Assembly: GCF_013112225.1 (NCBI RefSeq)
Contig: NZ_JABFHI010000002.1
Span: forward strand, 620,001 to 684,000
Length of the DNA: 64,000 bases
Reading direction: 5' to 3'
Source of the DNA: Vreelandella azerica
GTDB lineage: Bacteria > Pseudomonadota > Gammaproteobacteria > Pseudomonadales > Halomonadaceae
In this document: one piece after another, positions 46,836-57,259 of the stretch
Layout of the letters: each line of letters starts with the position of its first letter
How positions within the stretch are numbered: the first letter of the stretch is position 1
Program-made: the position numbers and the translations under genes
Notes under the pieces: generated by a model
Told to the model about the DNA's origin: nothing
What the model saw: only the letters and a program-made list of their open reading frames with translations
Databases searched by the model: none

Positions 46836-47767
46836 TCATGGCTGACAGTTCCCGCCAGCGTCAGAAAAGTTAAGCGTCCAGACATCCTCAAGCGTATTGA
46901 GGGCCGTTTCAATCGCAGGCTCTGCCTGACGTTCGCGCTTCCAGATAAAACTGAGCGCGCAGGGCAAGCGCACATTCTGGGCAACGCACAGGCCGCTTTC
47001 CTGGCGCTCGGCCATGGCCAGAGCATCCCGCGCCAGACTCAGCCCGACACCCGCCCGAACCAAATCCAGCATGCAGGCTTCCTGATCCACCTGGGCGACC
47101 CGGTTGGGCACGGCGTTGTGGGCGGCCATCACCTTGCCAAGCAGGCGGTGGTGAACCGAATCCGCCGGAGTGATAATCCAGGGCAGGCGGGCCATTTGCT
47201 CCCAGCGGGTATCCACCAGGCGGCTTTCCCAGCCAGGTGGGGCAACGACGTGATAGTCAAAGTGGGTCAGCTCACGGTGGGCAAGCGTCGGGTGCTGGTG
47301 CCCAGTGCCCTCGCCGGGTGGGGCCAGGTAGAAACCGACGTCCAGGCGACCTGCTTCCACATGCCCCAGCACGTTGCCACTCATGCCGTGATGCAACTCG
47401 GTTTCAAGCTGAGGCGCGCGGGCCATCAGGCGGCGTAAAAAGCCCCCAGGCGAATAAATTCCGGGTCAACAATGGTGCCGATTTTCAGCTGCCCACGCAC
47501 CGTGTTGTGAAGGGCCTGTGCGGTTTGCAAAAAGGCGCTGGCGCTGGCAAGGGCCTGCTCCGCAGCGGGCAACAGGGCCATACCATCGGCTGTGAGCGCC
47601 AACCCTTGGGGGCGGCGCTGAAACAGGCTAAGCCCTAGCTGTTCCTGCAACTGTTTAAGCTTGAGGCTGACCGCAGGCTGGGTCAGGTGCAGCTGTAGGG
47701 CCGCACGAGAGACGCTGCCGGTGCGCGCCACAGCCACAAAGGCGCGCAAAGTGCCTAAATCATGCAT
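46836..47767 (-). CDS. LysR-family transcriptional regulator, one frameshift
   Basis: About 310 residues. The N-terminal winged helix reads LGTLRAFVAVARTGSVSRAA and LTQPAVSLKLKQLQEQLG, typical of LysR; the rest is a periplasmic-binding-like effector domain. T6 is read as T5 at 47437-47441; corrected, it reads RLGAFLRRLMARAP. ATG 47765-47767 has GGGGA upstream and is preferred to an upstream ATG at 47785. It is divergent from mmsA and probably controls it through the dyad at 47864-47886. The effector is unknown. Confidence 0.88.
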
Positions 47768-47863
47768 AACGTTCCCCAGGGCCATGATATTAATAAAACT
47801 TATATCTGGCTTTTGAATAACTCAATTGATTGTGGCGTTGAGTCGGCTAATCTGGCCATAAAG

Positions 47864-47886
47864 TGACATCCAGCGGTCAGATGTCA
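47864..47886. promoter_or_regulatory. LysR-type operator between lysR and mmsA
   Basis: TGACATC-N9-GATGTCA is a perfect 7-bp inverted repeat containing ATC-N9-GAT, the classic LysR box (T-N11-A). It is 34 bp before the mmsA start and about 100 bp upstream of the lysR start. Confidence 0.6.
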
Positions 47887-47920
47887 AACAAGGCTTAAAT
47901 AAATTTTATAAGAGGGCGCC

Positions 47921-49429
47921 ATGACAGTCTCCATTACCCATTACATCGACGGCCAGCGTAGCGCAGGTGAAAATGCCCAGACGCAGCCGGTGTTCAACCC
48001 TGCTACGGGTGAAGTGAGCGGCCAGGTGGTGTTGGCCAGCCCCCAGGATGTGGACAGCGCCGTTAGCGCTGCTCAGGCTGGATTTCCTGCTTGGGCAGAT
48101 ACCCCACCCATTCGTCGGGCGCGGGTGATGTTCCGTTTTCTGGAGCTGCTGAACGCTCATAAGGATGAGCTGGCCGAAGCAATCACCAAGGAGCACGGTA
48201 AGGTGTTTACCGATGCTCAGGGCGAAGTGGCGCGCGGAATTGATATTGTCGAGTTTGCCTGTGGCATTCCGCAATTGCTCAAGGGCGACTACACCGAGCA
48301 GGTCAGCACCGGGATTGATAACTGGACGATGCGCCAGCCGCTAGGTGTGGTGGCGGGTATCACGCCGTTCAACTTCCCGGTCATGGTGCCGATGTGGATG
48401 TTCCCGGTCGCGATTGCCACCGGTAATACCTTTATCCTCAAGCCCAGCCCGCTTGATCCCAGCGCCTCGCTGATGATAGCTGATCTGCTCAAGCAGGCAG
48501 GGCTACCGGATGGCGTTTTCAACGTGGTACAGGGCGACAAGGGCAGCGTTGAAGCGCTGATTGATCACCCAGACGTAAAAGCGCTGTCGTTTGTTGGCTC
48601 CACCCCAATTGCCAATCTGATCTACGAGCGCGGTGCCAAACATGGCAAGCGCGTTCAGGCATTGGGCGGGGCCAAGAATCATATGGTGGTGATGCCGGAT
48701 GCCAACCTGGATAAAGCCGTGGACGCCTTGATTGGCGCTGCCTATGGCTCGGCGGGCGAACGTTGCATGGCGATCAGCGTGGCCGTGCTGGTCGGCGATG
48801 TCGCCGATGGCGTTGTGGCTCAGCTGGCGGAACGTGCCAAGGCGCTGAAAGTAAAAGACGGCATGCAGCTGGATGCAGAAATGGGCCCGATTGTTACTCG
48901 TCAGGCCCATGAGCGGATTACCGGCTACATCAACAAGGGCGTGGAAGAAGGCGCCGAGCTGGTCGTGGATGGCCGCGACTTCGATGCCGAGCAAACCGGC
49001 GACGGTTGTGCCGGTGGCTTCTGGATGGGCGGTACCCTGTTTGACCACGTCACCCCCGAGATGACTATCTATAAAGAAGAGATTTTCGGCCCCGTGCTGG
49101 TCTGTGTGCGCGTGCCGGATATCGCCACGGCGATTCAGCTGATCAACGACCACGAGTTTGGCAATGGCGTCAGCTGCTTTACCGAAAGCGGTAACGTCGC
49201 CCGTGAATTTGGCCGCCGCATTCAGGTAGGTATGGTTGGTATCAACGTCCCCATTCCGGTACCCATGGCCTGGCACGGTTTTGGCGGCTGGAAGCGTTCC
49301 CTGTTTGGCGATATGCATGCCTATGGGGAAGAGGGCGTGCGTTTCTACACTAAGCAGAAATCCATCATGCAGCGCTGGTCAGATTCCATCGACACGGGTG
49401 CTGAATTTGTGATGCCAACGGCTAAGTAA
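47921..49429 (+). CDS. mmsA: Methylmalonate-semialdehyde dehydrogenase (CoA-acylating)
   Basis: Converts malonate or methylmalonate semialdehyde to acetyl- or propionyl-CoA in valine, inositol or beta-alanine-type catabolism. At 502 residues it matches the family. Visible are [28 protein letters not shown], the cofactor loop [10 protein letters not shown], and the catalytic Cys in [11 protein letters not shown]. It is 26 bp upstream of the GMC oxidoreductase, so an alcohol-to-aldehyde-to-CoA-ester sequence is plausible (inference). Confidence 0.95.
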   Translation: MTVSITHYIDGQRSAGENAQTQPVFNPATGEVSGQVVLASPQDVDSAVSAAQAGFPAWADTPPIRRARVMFRFLELLNAHKDELAEAITKEHGKVFTDAQGEVARGIDIVEFACGIPQLLKGDYTEQVSTGIDNWTMRQPLGVVAGITPFNFPVMVPMWMFPVAIATGNTFILKPSPLDPSASLMIADLLKQAGLPDGVFNVVQGDKGSVEALIDHPDVKALSFVGSTPIANLIYERGAKHGKRVQALGGAKNHMVVMPDANLDKAVDALIGAAYGSAGERCMAISVAVLVGDVADGVVAQLAERAKALKVKDGMQLDAEMGPIVTRQAHERITGYINKGVEEGAELVVDGRDFDAEQTGDGCAGGFWMGGTLFDHVTPEMTIYKEEIFGPVLVCVRVPDIATAIQLINDHEFGNGVSCFTESGNVAREFGRRIQVGMVGINVPIPVPMAWHGFGGWKRSLFGDMHAYGEEGVRFYTKQKSIMQRWSDSIDTGAEFVMPTAK

Positions 49430-49455
49430 CGCCGCTACGTTACGGGAGCCTGTTC

Positions 49456-51120
49456 ATGTCTCATTCTGCTAACAATAATTTTGACTATATCGTGATCGGC
49501 GCAGGCACCGCGGGGTGTCTGCTGGCCAATCGCCTGAGTGCCAACCCGGATAATAAAGTGCTGCTGATTGAAGCAGGTGGGCCGGATAACTACCACTGGA
49601 TTCATATTCCCGTGGGTTATCTGTACTGCATCAACAACCCGCGCACGGACTGGCTGTTTCGTACCGAGCCCGATAAAGGGCTCAACGGTCGATCATTGAT
49701 TTACCCACGCGGCAAAACCCTGGGCGGCTGCTCCAGCATCAACGGTATGCTCTATCTGCGCGGCCAGGCACGGGATTACGATCAGTGGGCCGAGCTGGCC
49801 GGTGATGATGCCTGGCGCTGGGATAACTGCCTGCCCGACTTTATGAAACACGAAAATCACTACCGGTTGGACGAAGGTGGCGATGGCGATAATGAGCACC
49901 GTCGCTACCACGGCCACGGCGGTGAGTGGCGGATTGAGAAACAACGCTTAAGCTGGCAAGTGCTGGATGACTTTGCCGAGGCGGCAGTGCAAGCGGGTGT
50001 TCCGCGCACCGAAGACTTCAACCGCGGTGACAACGAAGGCGTCAACTACTTCGAGGTCAACCAGCGCAAAGGCTGGCGCTGGAATACCTCCAAGGCATTT
50101 CTACGGCCGATCAAACAGCGCGCCAACCTGACGATCTGGCATTCCACTCACGTCAACCGGCTGTTGTTTGAGTCTCAGGAAGGCACACCGCGCTGCACAG
50201 GGGCAGAGCTGCTGCGTGAAGACAACACCTTGAAGGTGACCGTTAGCAAGGAAGTGGTATTGAGCGCTGGCGCCATCGGCTCGCCGCAGATTCTGCAGCT
50301 TTCCGGGATTGGTGCGCCCGAGCTATTAAAGCAGCACGGCATTGACGTGGTGTCAGCGCTCCCCGGCGTGGGCGAAAACCTTCAGGACCACCTGCAGATT
50401 CGCTCGGTATATAAGGTGAAAGGAGCCAAAACGCTCAACACCATGGCTAACTCCCTGGTGGGCAAAGCCAAGATTGGTCTGGAATACGTGCTGAAGCGCT
50501 CAGGCCCGATGAGTATGGCACCTTCCCAGCTATGTATCTTTACCCGCAGTTCGGAGGAGTACCAGCACGCCAATATCGAATACCACGTTCAGCCACTGAG
50601 CCTGGAGGCGTTTGGCCAACCGCTACACAGTTTTCCAGCGATTACCGCCAGCGTGTGCAACCTCAACCCCACCAGCCGTGGTCGCGTGCAGATTAAAAGC
50701 CGTGACCCACAAGCTGCCCCAGCCATCGAACCCAACTATCTGAGCACCGCAGAAGACCGTAAAGTAGCCGCAGACTCACTGCGAGTCACTCGGCGCATTG
50801 CCGAGCAGCAGGCCTTCGCCAGGTATCAGCCGGAAGAGTTCAAGCCGGGGCTTGAATACCAGAGTGACGACGATCTGGCCAAGCTGGCAGGGGATATCGG
50901 CACTACCATCTTTCACCCGGTGGGAACGGCGAAAATGGGCCGCGACGACGACCCGACAGCTGTAGTGGATTCAAAACTGCGTGTGAGAGGAGTGACAGGC
51001 TTAAGGGTGGTAGACGCCAGCATCATGCCCACCATTACCAGTGGCAACACCAACTCGCCGACCTTGATGATCGCCGAAAAAGCAGCAGGGTGGATGATGG
51101 ATGACGCTTTATCTGCCTGA
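49456..51120 (+). CDS. GMC-family FAD alcohol dehydrogenase (BetA/AlkJ-like)
   Basis: FAD-dependent oxidoreductase of 554 residues. The N-terminal FAD motif is DYIVIGAGTAGCLLANRLS and GMC signature 1 is GKTLGGCSSINGMLYLRGQ. GMC signature 2 is GAIGSPQILQLSGIG, and the catalytic His lies in TTIFHPVGTAKMG. The C-terminal RVVDASIMPTITSGNTNSPT completes the fold. It could oxidise an alcohol whose aldehyde feeds MmsA. It is not placed with betB or betI, so choline is not the favoured substrate. Confidence 0.9.
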   Translation: MSHSANNNFDYIVIGAGTAGCLLANRLSANPDNKVLLIEAGGPDNYHWIHIPVGYLYCINNPRTDWLFRTEPDKGLNGRSLIYPRGKTLGGCSSINGMLYLRGQARDYDQWAELAGDDAWRWDNCLPDFMKHENHYRLDEGGDGDNEHRRYHGHGGEWRIEKQRLSWQVLDDFAEAAVQAGVPRTEDFNRGDNEGVNYFEVNQRKGWRWNTSKAFLRPIKQRANLTIWHSTHVNRLLFESQEGTPRCTGAELLREDNTLKVTVSKEVVLSAGAIGSPQILQLSGIGAPELLKQHGIDVVSALPGVGENLQDHLQIRSVYKVKGAKTLNTMANSLVGKAKIGLEYVLKRSGPMSMAPSQLCIFTRSSEEYQHANIEYHVQPLSLEAFGQPLHSFPAITASVCNLNPTSRGRVQIKSRDPQAAPAIEPNYLSTAEDRKVAADSLRVTRRIAEQQAFARYQPEEFKPGLEYQSDDDLAKLAGDIGTTIFHPVGTAKMGRDDDPTAVVDSKLRVRGVTGLRVVDASIMPTITSGNTNSPTLMIAEKAAGWMMDDALSA

Positions 51121-51311
51121 CATTTTTTAACCTTAATCTTGACGTGCGTAAAAATTGTGCGCACCATGAACACAGTTGGTTAGCAAGTCGAACGTTGTCA
51201 GCAGTATTAAGGCGCCTTAAGCGTTGAGTCTGGTGAAAGTTTCTTGTTCTACCCACTGCAATTCGGGTATTACCCCGGCTTAATTAATTCGCTTCATCGA
51301 GGATTTCGATC

Positions 51312-51518
51312 ATGGCAACTGGTACTGTAAAGTGGTTCAACGACACTAAAGGCTTCGGCTTCATTTCTCCGGAAGACAACGGCGACGATTTGTTCGTACA
51401 CTTCTCCGAAATTCAGGCTGATGGCTTTAAATCTCTGCAGGATGGTCAAAAGGTTTCTTTTGACGTGACTCAGGGCAAGAAAGGCCTTCAGGCTTCTAAC
51501 GTTAAAGTTGTGGACTAA
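51312..51518 (+). CDS. cspA: Cold-shock protein (CspA family), copy 2
   Basis: 68-residue cold-shock domain with RNP1 KGFGFISP and RNP2 LFVHFSEI, close paralogue of the gene at 42063-42269. GAGGAT upstream of the ATG is a good ribosome site. The 191-bp leader (51121-51311) resembles the long untranslated regions of cold-shock genes; TTGACG at about 51139 could be a -35 element. A strong terminator follows. Confidence 0.95.
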   Translation: MATGTVKWFNDTKGFGFISPEDNGDDLFVHFSEIQADGFKSLQDGQKVSFDVTQGKKGLQASNVKVVD

Positions 51519-51563
51519 ACGCCCGTTTTGACGTTATCCGTTAGCTACAGGCTAGCGTGATAG

Positions 51564-51589
51564 AAAACCCCGCCTAGGCGGGGTTTTTT
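51564..51589 (+). terminator. Rho-independent terminator of cspA copy 2
   Basis: A perfect 11-bp stem (AAAACCCCGCC with GGCGGGGTTTT) around a 2-nt loop, ending in a run of six T. Classic intrinsic terminator 45 bp after the gene. Confidence 0.93.
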
Positions 51590-51693
51590 GTGTGGGTGCT
51601 TTTTGATTTTTCATTTTTCATCAACAGACCCTGGCCTCGCTGTTGGTGTCACTTTACGCTAATCTGTAGCCTTTGATTTTTAAGGAGTTGGAA

Positions 51694-52359
51694 ATGAGCG
51701 AGCCGGGTGAGTTGATTATTGAACCCAAAAATGGGCAGCCCGCGAATGCCTGTGTGTTTATTCTGCATGGCCTGGGCGCCGATGGGCGTGATTTTGAACC
51801 GTTGGTGCCAGCGCTTTCGCTGCCCAAGGATGCCAATGTCCGCTTTATCATGCCCCATGCGCCGCGCCTCCCGGTAACTATCAACGGTGGCATGGTGATG
51901 CCCGCCTGGTACGATATTCTCGCCATGGATCTGGATCGGCGGGTAGATGAAGGTCAGCTCAAGGCATCTGCGGAACGCATTCAGGGCCTGATTCGCGAGC
52001 AGATGGAACAGGGCATCGACAGTCGCCGCATCATTATGGCCGGGTTCTCCCAGGGCGGGGCGGTGGCCTATCATGCCACCCTGTCTTTCTCGGAACCGCT
52101 AGGCGGTCTGCTGGCGCTGTCGACCTATTTTGCGACCGCTGACAGCATCGAGTTGGCCGATGCCAACCGGGATATCGAGGTTGAAGTGCATCATGGCAAT
52201 TTCGACCCGGTCGTGCCCGAAAGCCTGGGCCGCAGTGGGGCAGATCGTCTCAAGGGCTTGGGTTATAGCGTTAACTATCGTCAGTACCCTATGGCCCATG
52301 CGCTTTGCCCCCAGCAGGTCAGTGATATTGGCCAATGGCTGACGCAGCGTTTAAGCTAA
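51694..52359 (+). CDS. Carboxylesterase/phospholipase (alpha/beta hydrolase)
   Basis: 221-residue serine hydrolase of the EstB/acyl-protein-thioesterase type. FILHGLGADGRDFEPLVP is the oxyanion region, the nucleophile Ser lies in IMAGFSQGGAVAYH, and the Asp/His of the triad are in NFDPVVPES and YPMAHALCP. AAGGAG upstream fixes ATG 51694. The natural substrate is unknown. The ybaK gene follows by 36 bp. Confidence 0.9.
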   Translation: MSEPGELIIEPKNGQPANACVFILHGLGADGRDFEPLVPALSLPKDANVRFIMPHAPRLPVTINGGMVMPAWYDILAMDLDRRVDEGQLKASAERIQGLIREQMEQGIDSRRIIMAGFSQGGAVAYHATLSFSEPLGGLLALSTYFATADSIELADANRDIEVEVHHGNFDPVVPESLGRSGADRLKGLGYSVNYRQYPMAHALCPQQVSDIGQWLTQRLS

Positions 52360-52395
52360 AGGTTATTGACGCCTGCCTGTCGGAGAACAGCCATC

Positions 52396-52861
52396 ATGAC
52401 GCCTGCCCTGGAGCAAGCCAGAACTGCTGGAATTGCCTGTACCCTGCATGAATACCTGCATGATCCAGGTGCTGCCTCCTACGGGTTGGAAGCCGCAGAG
52501 AAACTCGGCTTGCCGCCGGAGCAGGTGTTCAAGACCTTGATTGTCAAGCTGGATGGCAAGCAGCTGGCCGTTGGTATTCTGCCGGTGACCCAGCTGCTCA
52601 GCCTGAAACAGATAGCCCGGGCAGCTGGTGCCAAGAAAGCCGTGATGGCCGACCCCGCTGAAGTGGAACGCGCCACCGGTTACGTGCTGGGGGCGTCAGC
52701 CCGCTGGGGCAAAAAAGCGCCTTGCCACCTTTATAGATGAAACTGCTCAGCAGCATGCGACGATTCACGTTAGCGCCGGGCGCCGCGGGCTTGAAATCGA
52801 GCTGGCGCCGGGCGACCTGGCTGCCTTGACCGATGCACGCTTTGTGCCACTGGCGATGTAA
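52396..52861 (+). CDS. YbaK/EbsC-type Cys-tRNA(Pro)/aminoacyl-tRNA deacylase, two frameshifts
   Basis: Editing protein that hydrolyses mischarged aminoacyl-tRNA, mainly Cys-tRNA(Pro). About 155 residues after repair. Family blocks are [22 protein letters not shown] (split: [16 protein letters not shown]), [19 protein letters not shown] (split: LAVGILPV) and [13 protein letters not shown] at 52689-52693 and an A at 52711-52716 are missing; restoring both gives [19 protein letters not shown] and an end at 52861. GGAGA upstream supports ATG 52396. Confidence 0.88.
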
Positions 52862-52964
52862 TCCATTGACATTGAAGAGGGCTTGCAGCACAGCAGGCGC
52901 CACCAGTTTCTGGTATGGTGCATTATACTATCGGTTTGCTGGGCCAACCCCTTCAGGAAAATTC

Positions 52965-54363
52965 GTGTCTGACTCTTCTTTTGCATCGCTTGCGCTATCT
53001 CCTGCGCTATTAACCAATCTGAACTCCCTCGGCTATCACGCCATGACCCCGGTACAGGCCGAGAGCCTGCCACCCATGCTGGCGGGGCGTGATGTATTGG
53101 CCCAGGCCAAGACCGGCTCAGGCAAGACGGCGGCCTTCGGGCTTGCGCTGCTGGAAGGGCTGCGCCTGGACGCCTTTGCCGTGCAGGGGCTGGTGCTGTG
53201 CCCCACCCGAGAGCTGGCGGATCAGGTGGCTGAAGAGCTGCGCCGCCTGGCCCGCGGTCTGCCCAACGTCAAGGTGCTGACACTCTGCGGCGGCGCGGCC
53301 TTTGGGCCGCAGCTGGCGTCTCTGGAACACGGCGCGCATATCGTTGTGGGCACCCCGGGGCGAATTGATGAGCATTTACGCAGGGGCTCACTGACGCTTG
53401 GGTCGCTTAACATCCTGGTGCTGGATGAAGCTGACCGCATGCTGGATATGGGCTTTCAGGTGACTATCGACGATATCATTGCCGAAACACCGCCTGACCG
53501 CCAGACGCTGCTGTTCAGTGCCACCTTCCCGGATGAGCAGGCCTCAGGCGGGCTGGCGGCCATGACCCGCGGCGTGATGCGCGACCCGGTCACCGTCAAG
53601 GTGGCGGAAGTTCACGATGCCACGACTATTGAGCAGCACTTTTTCGAGGTGGCCAACGAAGAAGCGCGTTTTGCCGCGCTGAAACAGCTGCTGCTGGTGT
53701 ATCGACCGGCCACCAGCGTGGTGTTCTGCAACACCAAGCGTGAAACCCAGGCGGTTGCGGACCAATTAACCCAGGCCGGTTTCAGCGCTGTGGCGCTGAA
53801 CGGCGATCTGGAACAGAAAGACCGCGACCGCCGGCTGGTGCTGTTTGCCAATCAGAGCGCCTCGATTCTGGTCGCCACCGACGTGGCCGCCCGCGGCCTG
53901 GATATTGCTCAGCTGGATGCGGTCTTCAACTACCAGATTGCCCGCGAGCTGGATGTCCACGTTCACCGGGTAGGGCGCACCGGCCGCGCAGGTGCCAGCG
54001 GCATTGCCTGTACCCTGGTCTCGCCCAGGAGGAGCAGTACCGGCTGGAGCGCCTGGAAGGCCTGCTGGAACAGCCGATTACCACCGAGCCTCTGCCCAGG
54101 CCCAAAAGCGCGGTGCCGTTTGAGCCGCCAATGGCGACCCTACAGCTGGCGGGCGGTAAAAAGACAAGCTGCGCCCCGGCGACATTCTGGGCGCCCTGAC
54201 CGGTGAAGGTGGGCTGCGTGGCGATCAGGTTGGCAAGATCAAGGTGCTGGCGCGCAGTGCCTATGTGGCCGTAGCCAGCAGCGCCATTCAACAGGCCCAG
54301 GACAAGCTGGAACGCGACAGAATCAAGGGCCGCGTCTTCCGCGTGCGCCGCATACGCCATTAA
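52965..54363 (+). CDS. dbpA: DEAD-box ATP-dependent RNA helicase DbpA, two frameshifts
   Basis: RNA helicase acting on 23S rRNA helix 92 in ribosome assembly. About 466 residues after repair. Motifs are AQAKTGSGKTAA (I), PTRELADQ (Ia), LDEADRMLDMG (II, DEAD), FSATFPD (III), VATDVAARGLD (V) and HRVGRTGRAG (VI). The C-terminal DbpA RNA-binding domain (RPGDILGALTGEGGL, IKVLARSAYVAV) is in another frame because C4 is read as C3 at 54024-54026 and A6 as A5 at 54158-54162. GTG 52965 with AGGAAA upstream is used. Confidence 0.92.
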
Positions 54364-54400
54364 TGCTCACGCTGTCATACAGGAGCTATTTCAGCACGTT

Positions 54401-55273
54401 ATGAAAACCCCGAAACGATTACAACCACTCTTGGATGATGGCCTCATTGATGAAGTGTTGACTCAGCTGATGAGCGGCAAGGAAGCCCAGGTGTACGTGG
54501 TACGCTGCGGTGAGGAGGTGCGCTGTGCCAAGGTGTTCAAAGAGGCCAAGCAGCGCAGCTTCAAGCAGGCGGTGCAGTACCAGGAAGGGCGCAAGGAGCG
54601 CAACAGCCGCCGGGCGCGAGCCATGGCCAAGAAAACCCGTTACGGCCAGAAAGAGCAGGAACAGGCCTGGCTCAGCGCCGAAGTGGATGCACTGTATCGG
54701 CTGGCCGCTGCGGATGTGCGAGTGCCCAAGCCCTACGGGTTTGTGGATGGCGTCCTGCTGATGGAGATGATCACCGAAGCCGATGGCCATGTGGCCCCGC
54801 GTCTGGATGACGTCACCCTGACCCATGAACAGGCCCTGGCCTACCACGCCAAGGTGATTGAGGATGTGGTCAAGATGCTCTGCGCCGGGCTGATCCATGG
54901 CGACCTGTCCGAGTTCAATGTGCTGGTGGATGCCGATGGCCCGGTGATTATCGATTTACCCCAGGCCGTGGATGCCGCTGGCAATAACAGCGCCGAAGCC
55001 ATGCTGGAGCGCGACGTCAACAATATGCGCGCCTATTTTGGCCGCTTCGCGCCGGAGCTGCTCGACACCCACTACGCCAAGGAAATGTGGGCCCTGTATG
55101 AATCCGGTGAGCTGCATCCTGATCGCCAGCTGACCGGGTATTTCGAGCTGGACAGCCATATTGCCGACGTTGACGAACTGATGGAAGTGATTGACGACGC
55201 CAAGGAAGAAGAGGCCGAACGCCAAGCGCGCATACGCGGCGATGACGACGACCCGGATGCCCCCAGCTATTGA
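54401..55273 (+). CDS. RIO1-family serine protein kinase
   Basis: 290 residues with the minimal RIO kinase fold: SGKEAQVYVV (nucleotide loop), CAKVFKEAKQRSFK (ATP Lys), LLMEMITEADG (hinge), GLIHGDLSEFNVLVD (catalytic Asp and Asn) and VIIDLPQAVDA (metal Asp). The C-terminal tail is strongly acidic. Bacterial RIO proteins of this type are associated with stress and DNA-damage responses in some gammaproteobacteria; substrates are unknown. It may be co-transcribed with dbpA, 37 bp upstream. Confidence 0.9.
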   Translation: MKTPKRLQPLLDDGLIDEVLTQLMSGKEAQVYVVRCGEEVRCAKVFKEAKQRSFKQAVQYQEGRKERNSRRARAMAKKTRYGQKEQEQAWLSAEVDALYRLAAADVRVPKPYGFVDGVLLMEMITEADGHVAPRLDDVTLTHEQALAYHAKVIEDVVKMLCAGLIHGDLSEFNVLVDADGPVIIDLPQAVDAAGNNSAEAMLERDVNNMRAYFGRFAPELLDTHYAKEMWALYESGELHPDRQLTGYFELDSHIADVDELMEVIDDAKEEEAERQARIRGDDDDPDAPSY

Positions 55274-55318
55274 GTGGGAAGCGAGCCCTATCAACACGCA
55301 TCCACACGAGGCACTAGC

Positions 55319-57238
55319 ATGCTCAAACGCCTGATGACCGCCGCCTTCGATTATTTCGAATCGCGGGTCAACCCCTACCCGGATGATGTCGTGACAACCC
55401 CGCCTAAGGGGTTGTTTGCCTTTATCTGGCACTTTACCCGCCCGGTCTGGCCGCTTCTGCTGATCATGTCCGTATTAACGGCGCTGGTGTCGGCTGCCGA
55501 GGTGGTGTTTTTCAGTACCATGGGCAAGCTGGTTGACTGGCTGGGCGAGGTGGAGCGCGCGGATTTCTGGGCCGCCAACGGAGGCTGGCTGGTCGGCACC
55601 GGGGTTGCCGTACTGATTGGCCTGCCGCTGCTGGTGCTTGGGCAGGCACTGATCACCCATCAGAGCATTTTCGGCAACTACCCGATGATTGGCCGCTGGC
55701 TTTCCCACCGCCATATGCTTGGCCAGAGCCTGGCCTTCTATCAGGATGAGTTTGCCGGGCGCGTCTCGCAAAAGGTCATGCAGACAGCCCTGGCCATCCG
55801 CGAAACCGTCACCAAGGTGATGGATCTGATGGTCTACGCCATCGTCTATTTTACCGGCGCAGTTTACCTGCTGGCTCAAGCGGATCTGTGGCTGGTACTG
55901 CCCCTGGGCCTTTGGCTGGTGGGCTATCTGGCGATCATGCGCTATTTCATCCCCCGCCTGCGGGATATCTCTATGGCCCAGGCGGATGCCCGTGCTCAGA
56001 TGACCGGCCGAGTGGTGGACAGCTACAGCAATATCCAGACTATCAAGCTGTTTGCCGATACCCAGCGTGAACTCGGCTACGCCAAGGACGCCATGCAGGG
56101 CTTTATGGGCACGGTGCATCGTCAGATGCGTCTGGTCACTCTGCTGAGTGTGGTGATGACGCTGCTCAATACGCTGCTGCTGGTGGGTATGGCGGCCATG
56201 GTGATCACCACCTGGTATTTCGAGGTGATCTCGCTGGGCGTGCTGGCCATCGCCATTGCCCTGGTGATGCGGGTGCGCTTTATGTCCGACTGGATACTGT
56301 GGGAAGTGGCCGGGCTGTTTGAAAACATCGGCACCGTGCAGGATGGCATGAACACCATCGCTCAGGAGCCGACGGTCAAGGAAGCGCCCAATGCTCAGGC
56401 GTTGACGGTGCCCCAGGGCAAGATCGTCTTTGACAGCCTGCGCTTTGAATACGCCCAAGCCGGGGTCGAAGAAAAACAGGGCGAGACCAAGAACGTCTTT
56501 GACGGTTTCAGCTTGAGCATCGCACCCGGTGAGAAAATCGGCCTGATTGGCCGCTCTGGCGCAGGTAAATCCACCCTGGCCAATCTGCTGCTGCGTTTTT
56601 ACGACTTGCAGGGCGGGCGCATCCTGATTGATGGCCAGAATATTGCCGAAGTCACCCAGGCGTCGCTGCGCCACCAGATCGGCATGGTCACCCAGGATAC
56701 CTCGCTGCTGCACCGTTCACTGCGCGACAACATCCGCTATGGCAGCCCGGAGGCCACGGATGAGGATATCTGGCAGGCGGTGCGCCGCGCCCACGCCGAC
56801 AGCTTTATCAATGAGCTGGTTGACCCCAGGGGGCGGCGCGGCCTGGATGCCCACGTGGGCGAGCGGGGCGTCAAGCTCTCCGGCGGCCAGCGTCAGCGGA
56901 TTGCCATTGCTCGGGTGCTGCTCAAGAACGCGCCGATTCTGGTGCTGGATGAAGCAACCTCCGCGCTGGATTCCGAAGTCGAAGCCGCTATCCAGGAACA
57001 GCTCGAAACCCTGATGGAAGGCAAGACGGTGATTGCCATTGCCCACCGCCTATCGACCATTGCCATGCTCGACCGTTTGATTGTCGTCGATGAAGGGCGC
57101 ATGGTGGAAAGCGGTACCCATCAGGAACTGCTGGCCAGAAACGGTATCTATGCGCGCCTATGGCAGCGCCAGTCCGGTGGCTTTATCGGCCTTGATGTGA
57201 ACGATGATAACCCCCACATAATTCAGGCAGATCAGTAA
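55319..57238 (+). CDS. ABC exporter half-transporter (type IV)
   Basis: About 639 residues: a six-helix membrane domain (residues about 40-350) fused to an ATPase domain. Walker A is GLIGRSGAGKSTLANLL, the signature LSGGQRQRIAIARVLL, Walker B ILVLDEATSALDS and the H-loop VIAIAHRLSTIA. ATG 55319 with GAGG upstream is chosen. It acts as a homodimer or with an unlinked partner. Substrate unknown; proximity to the RIO kinase may be operon context (45 bp). Confidence 0.9.
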   Translation: MLKRLMTAAFDYFESRVNPYPDDVVTTPPKGLFAFIWHFTRPVWPLLLIMSVLTALVSAAEVVFFSTMGKLVDWLGEVERADFWAANGGWLVGTGVAVLIGLPLLVLGQALITHQSIFGNYPMIGRWLSHRHMLGQSLAFYQDEFAGRVSQKVMQTALAIRETVTKVMDLMVYAIVYFTGAVYLLAQADLWLVLPLGLWLVGYLAIMRYFIPRLRDISMAQADARAQMTGRVVDSYSNIQTIKLFADTQRELGYAKDAMQGFMGTVHRQMRLVTLLSVVMTLLNTLLLVGMAAMVITTWYFEVISLGVLAIAIALVMRVRFMSDWILWEVAGLFENIGTVQDGMNTIAQEPTVKEAPNAQALTVPQGKIVFDSLRFEYAQAGVEEKQGETKNVFDGFSLSIAPGEKIGLIGRSGAGKSTLANLLLRFYDLQGGRILIDGQNIAEVTQASLRHQIGMVTQDTSLLHRSLRDNIRYGSPEATDEDIWQAVRRAHADSFINELVDPRGRRGLDAHVGERGVKLSGGQRQRIAIARVLLKNAPILVLDEATSALDSEVEAAIQEQLETLMEGKTVIAIAHRLSTIAMLDRLIVVDEGRMVESGTHQELLARNGIYARLWQRQSGGFIGLDVNDDNPHIIQADQ

Positions 57239-57259
57239 ACGTTCAACAGGAGATCAAGC

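Noticed and set aside
49456..51120. Choline dehydrogenase betA
   Set aside because: No betB, betI or choline transporter is adjacent, and the partner is mmsA; only GMC family membership is supported.
55475..56713. Minus-strand open frame of 412 residues
   Set aside because: It is the complement of the ABC exporter, is rich in His/Gln as expected for such shadows, and has no family motif.
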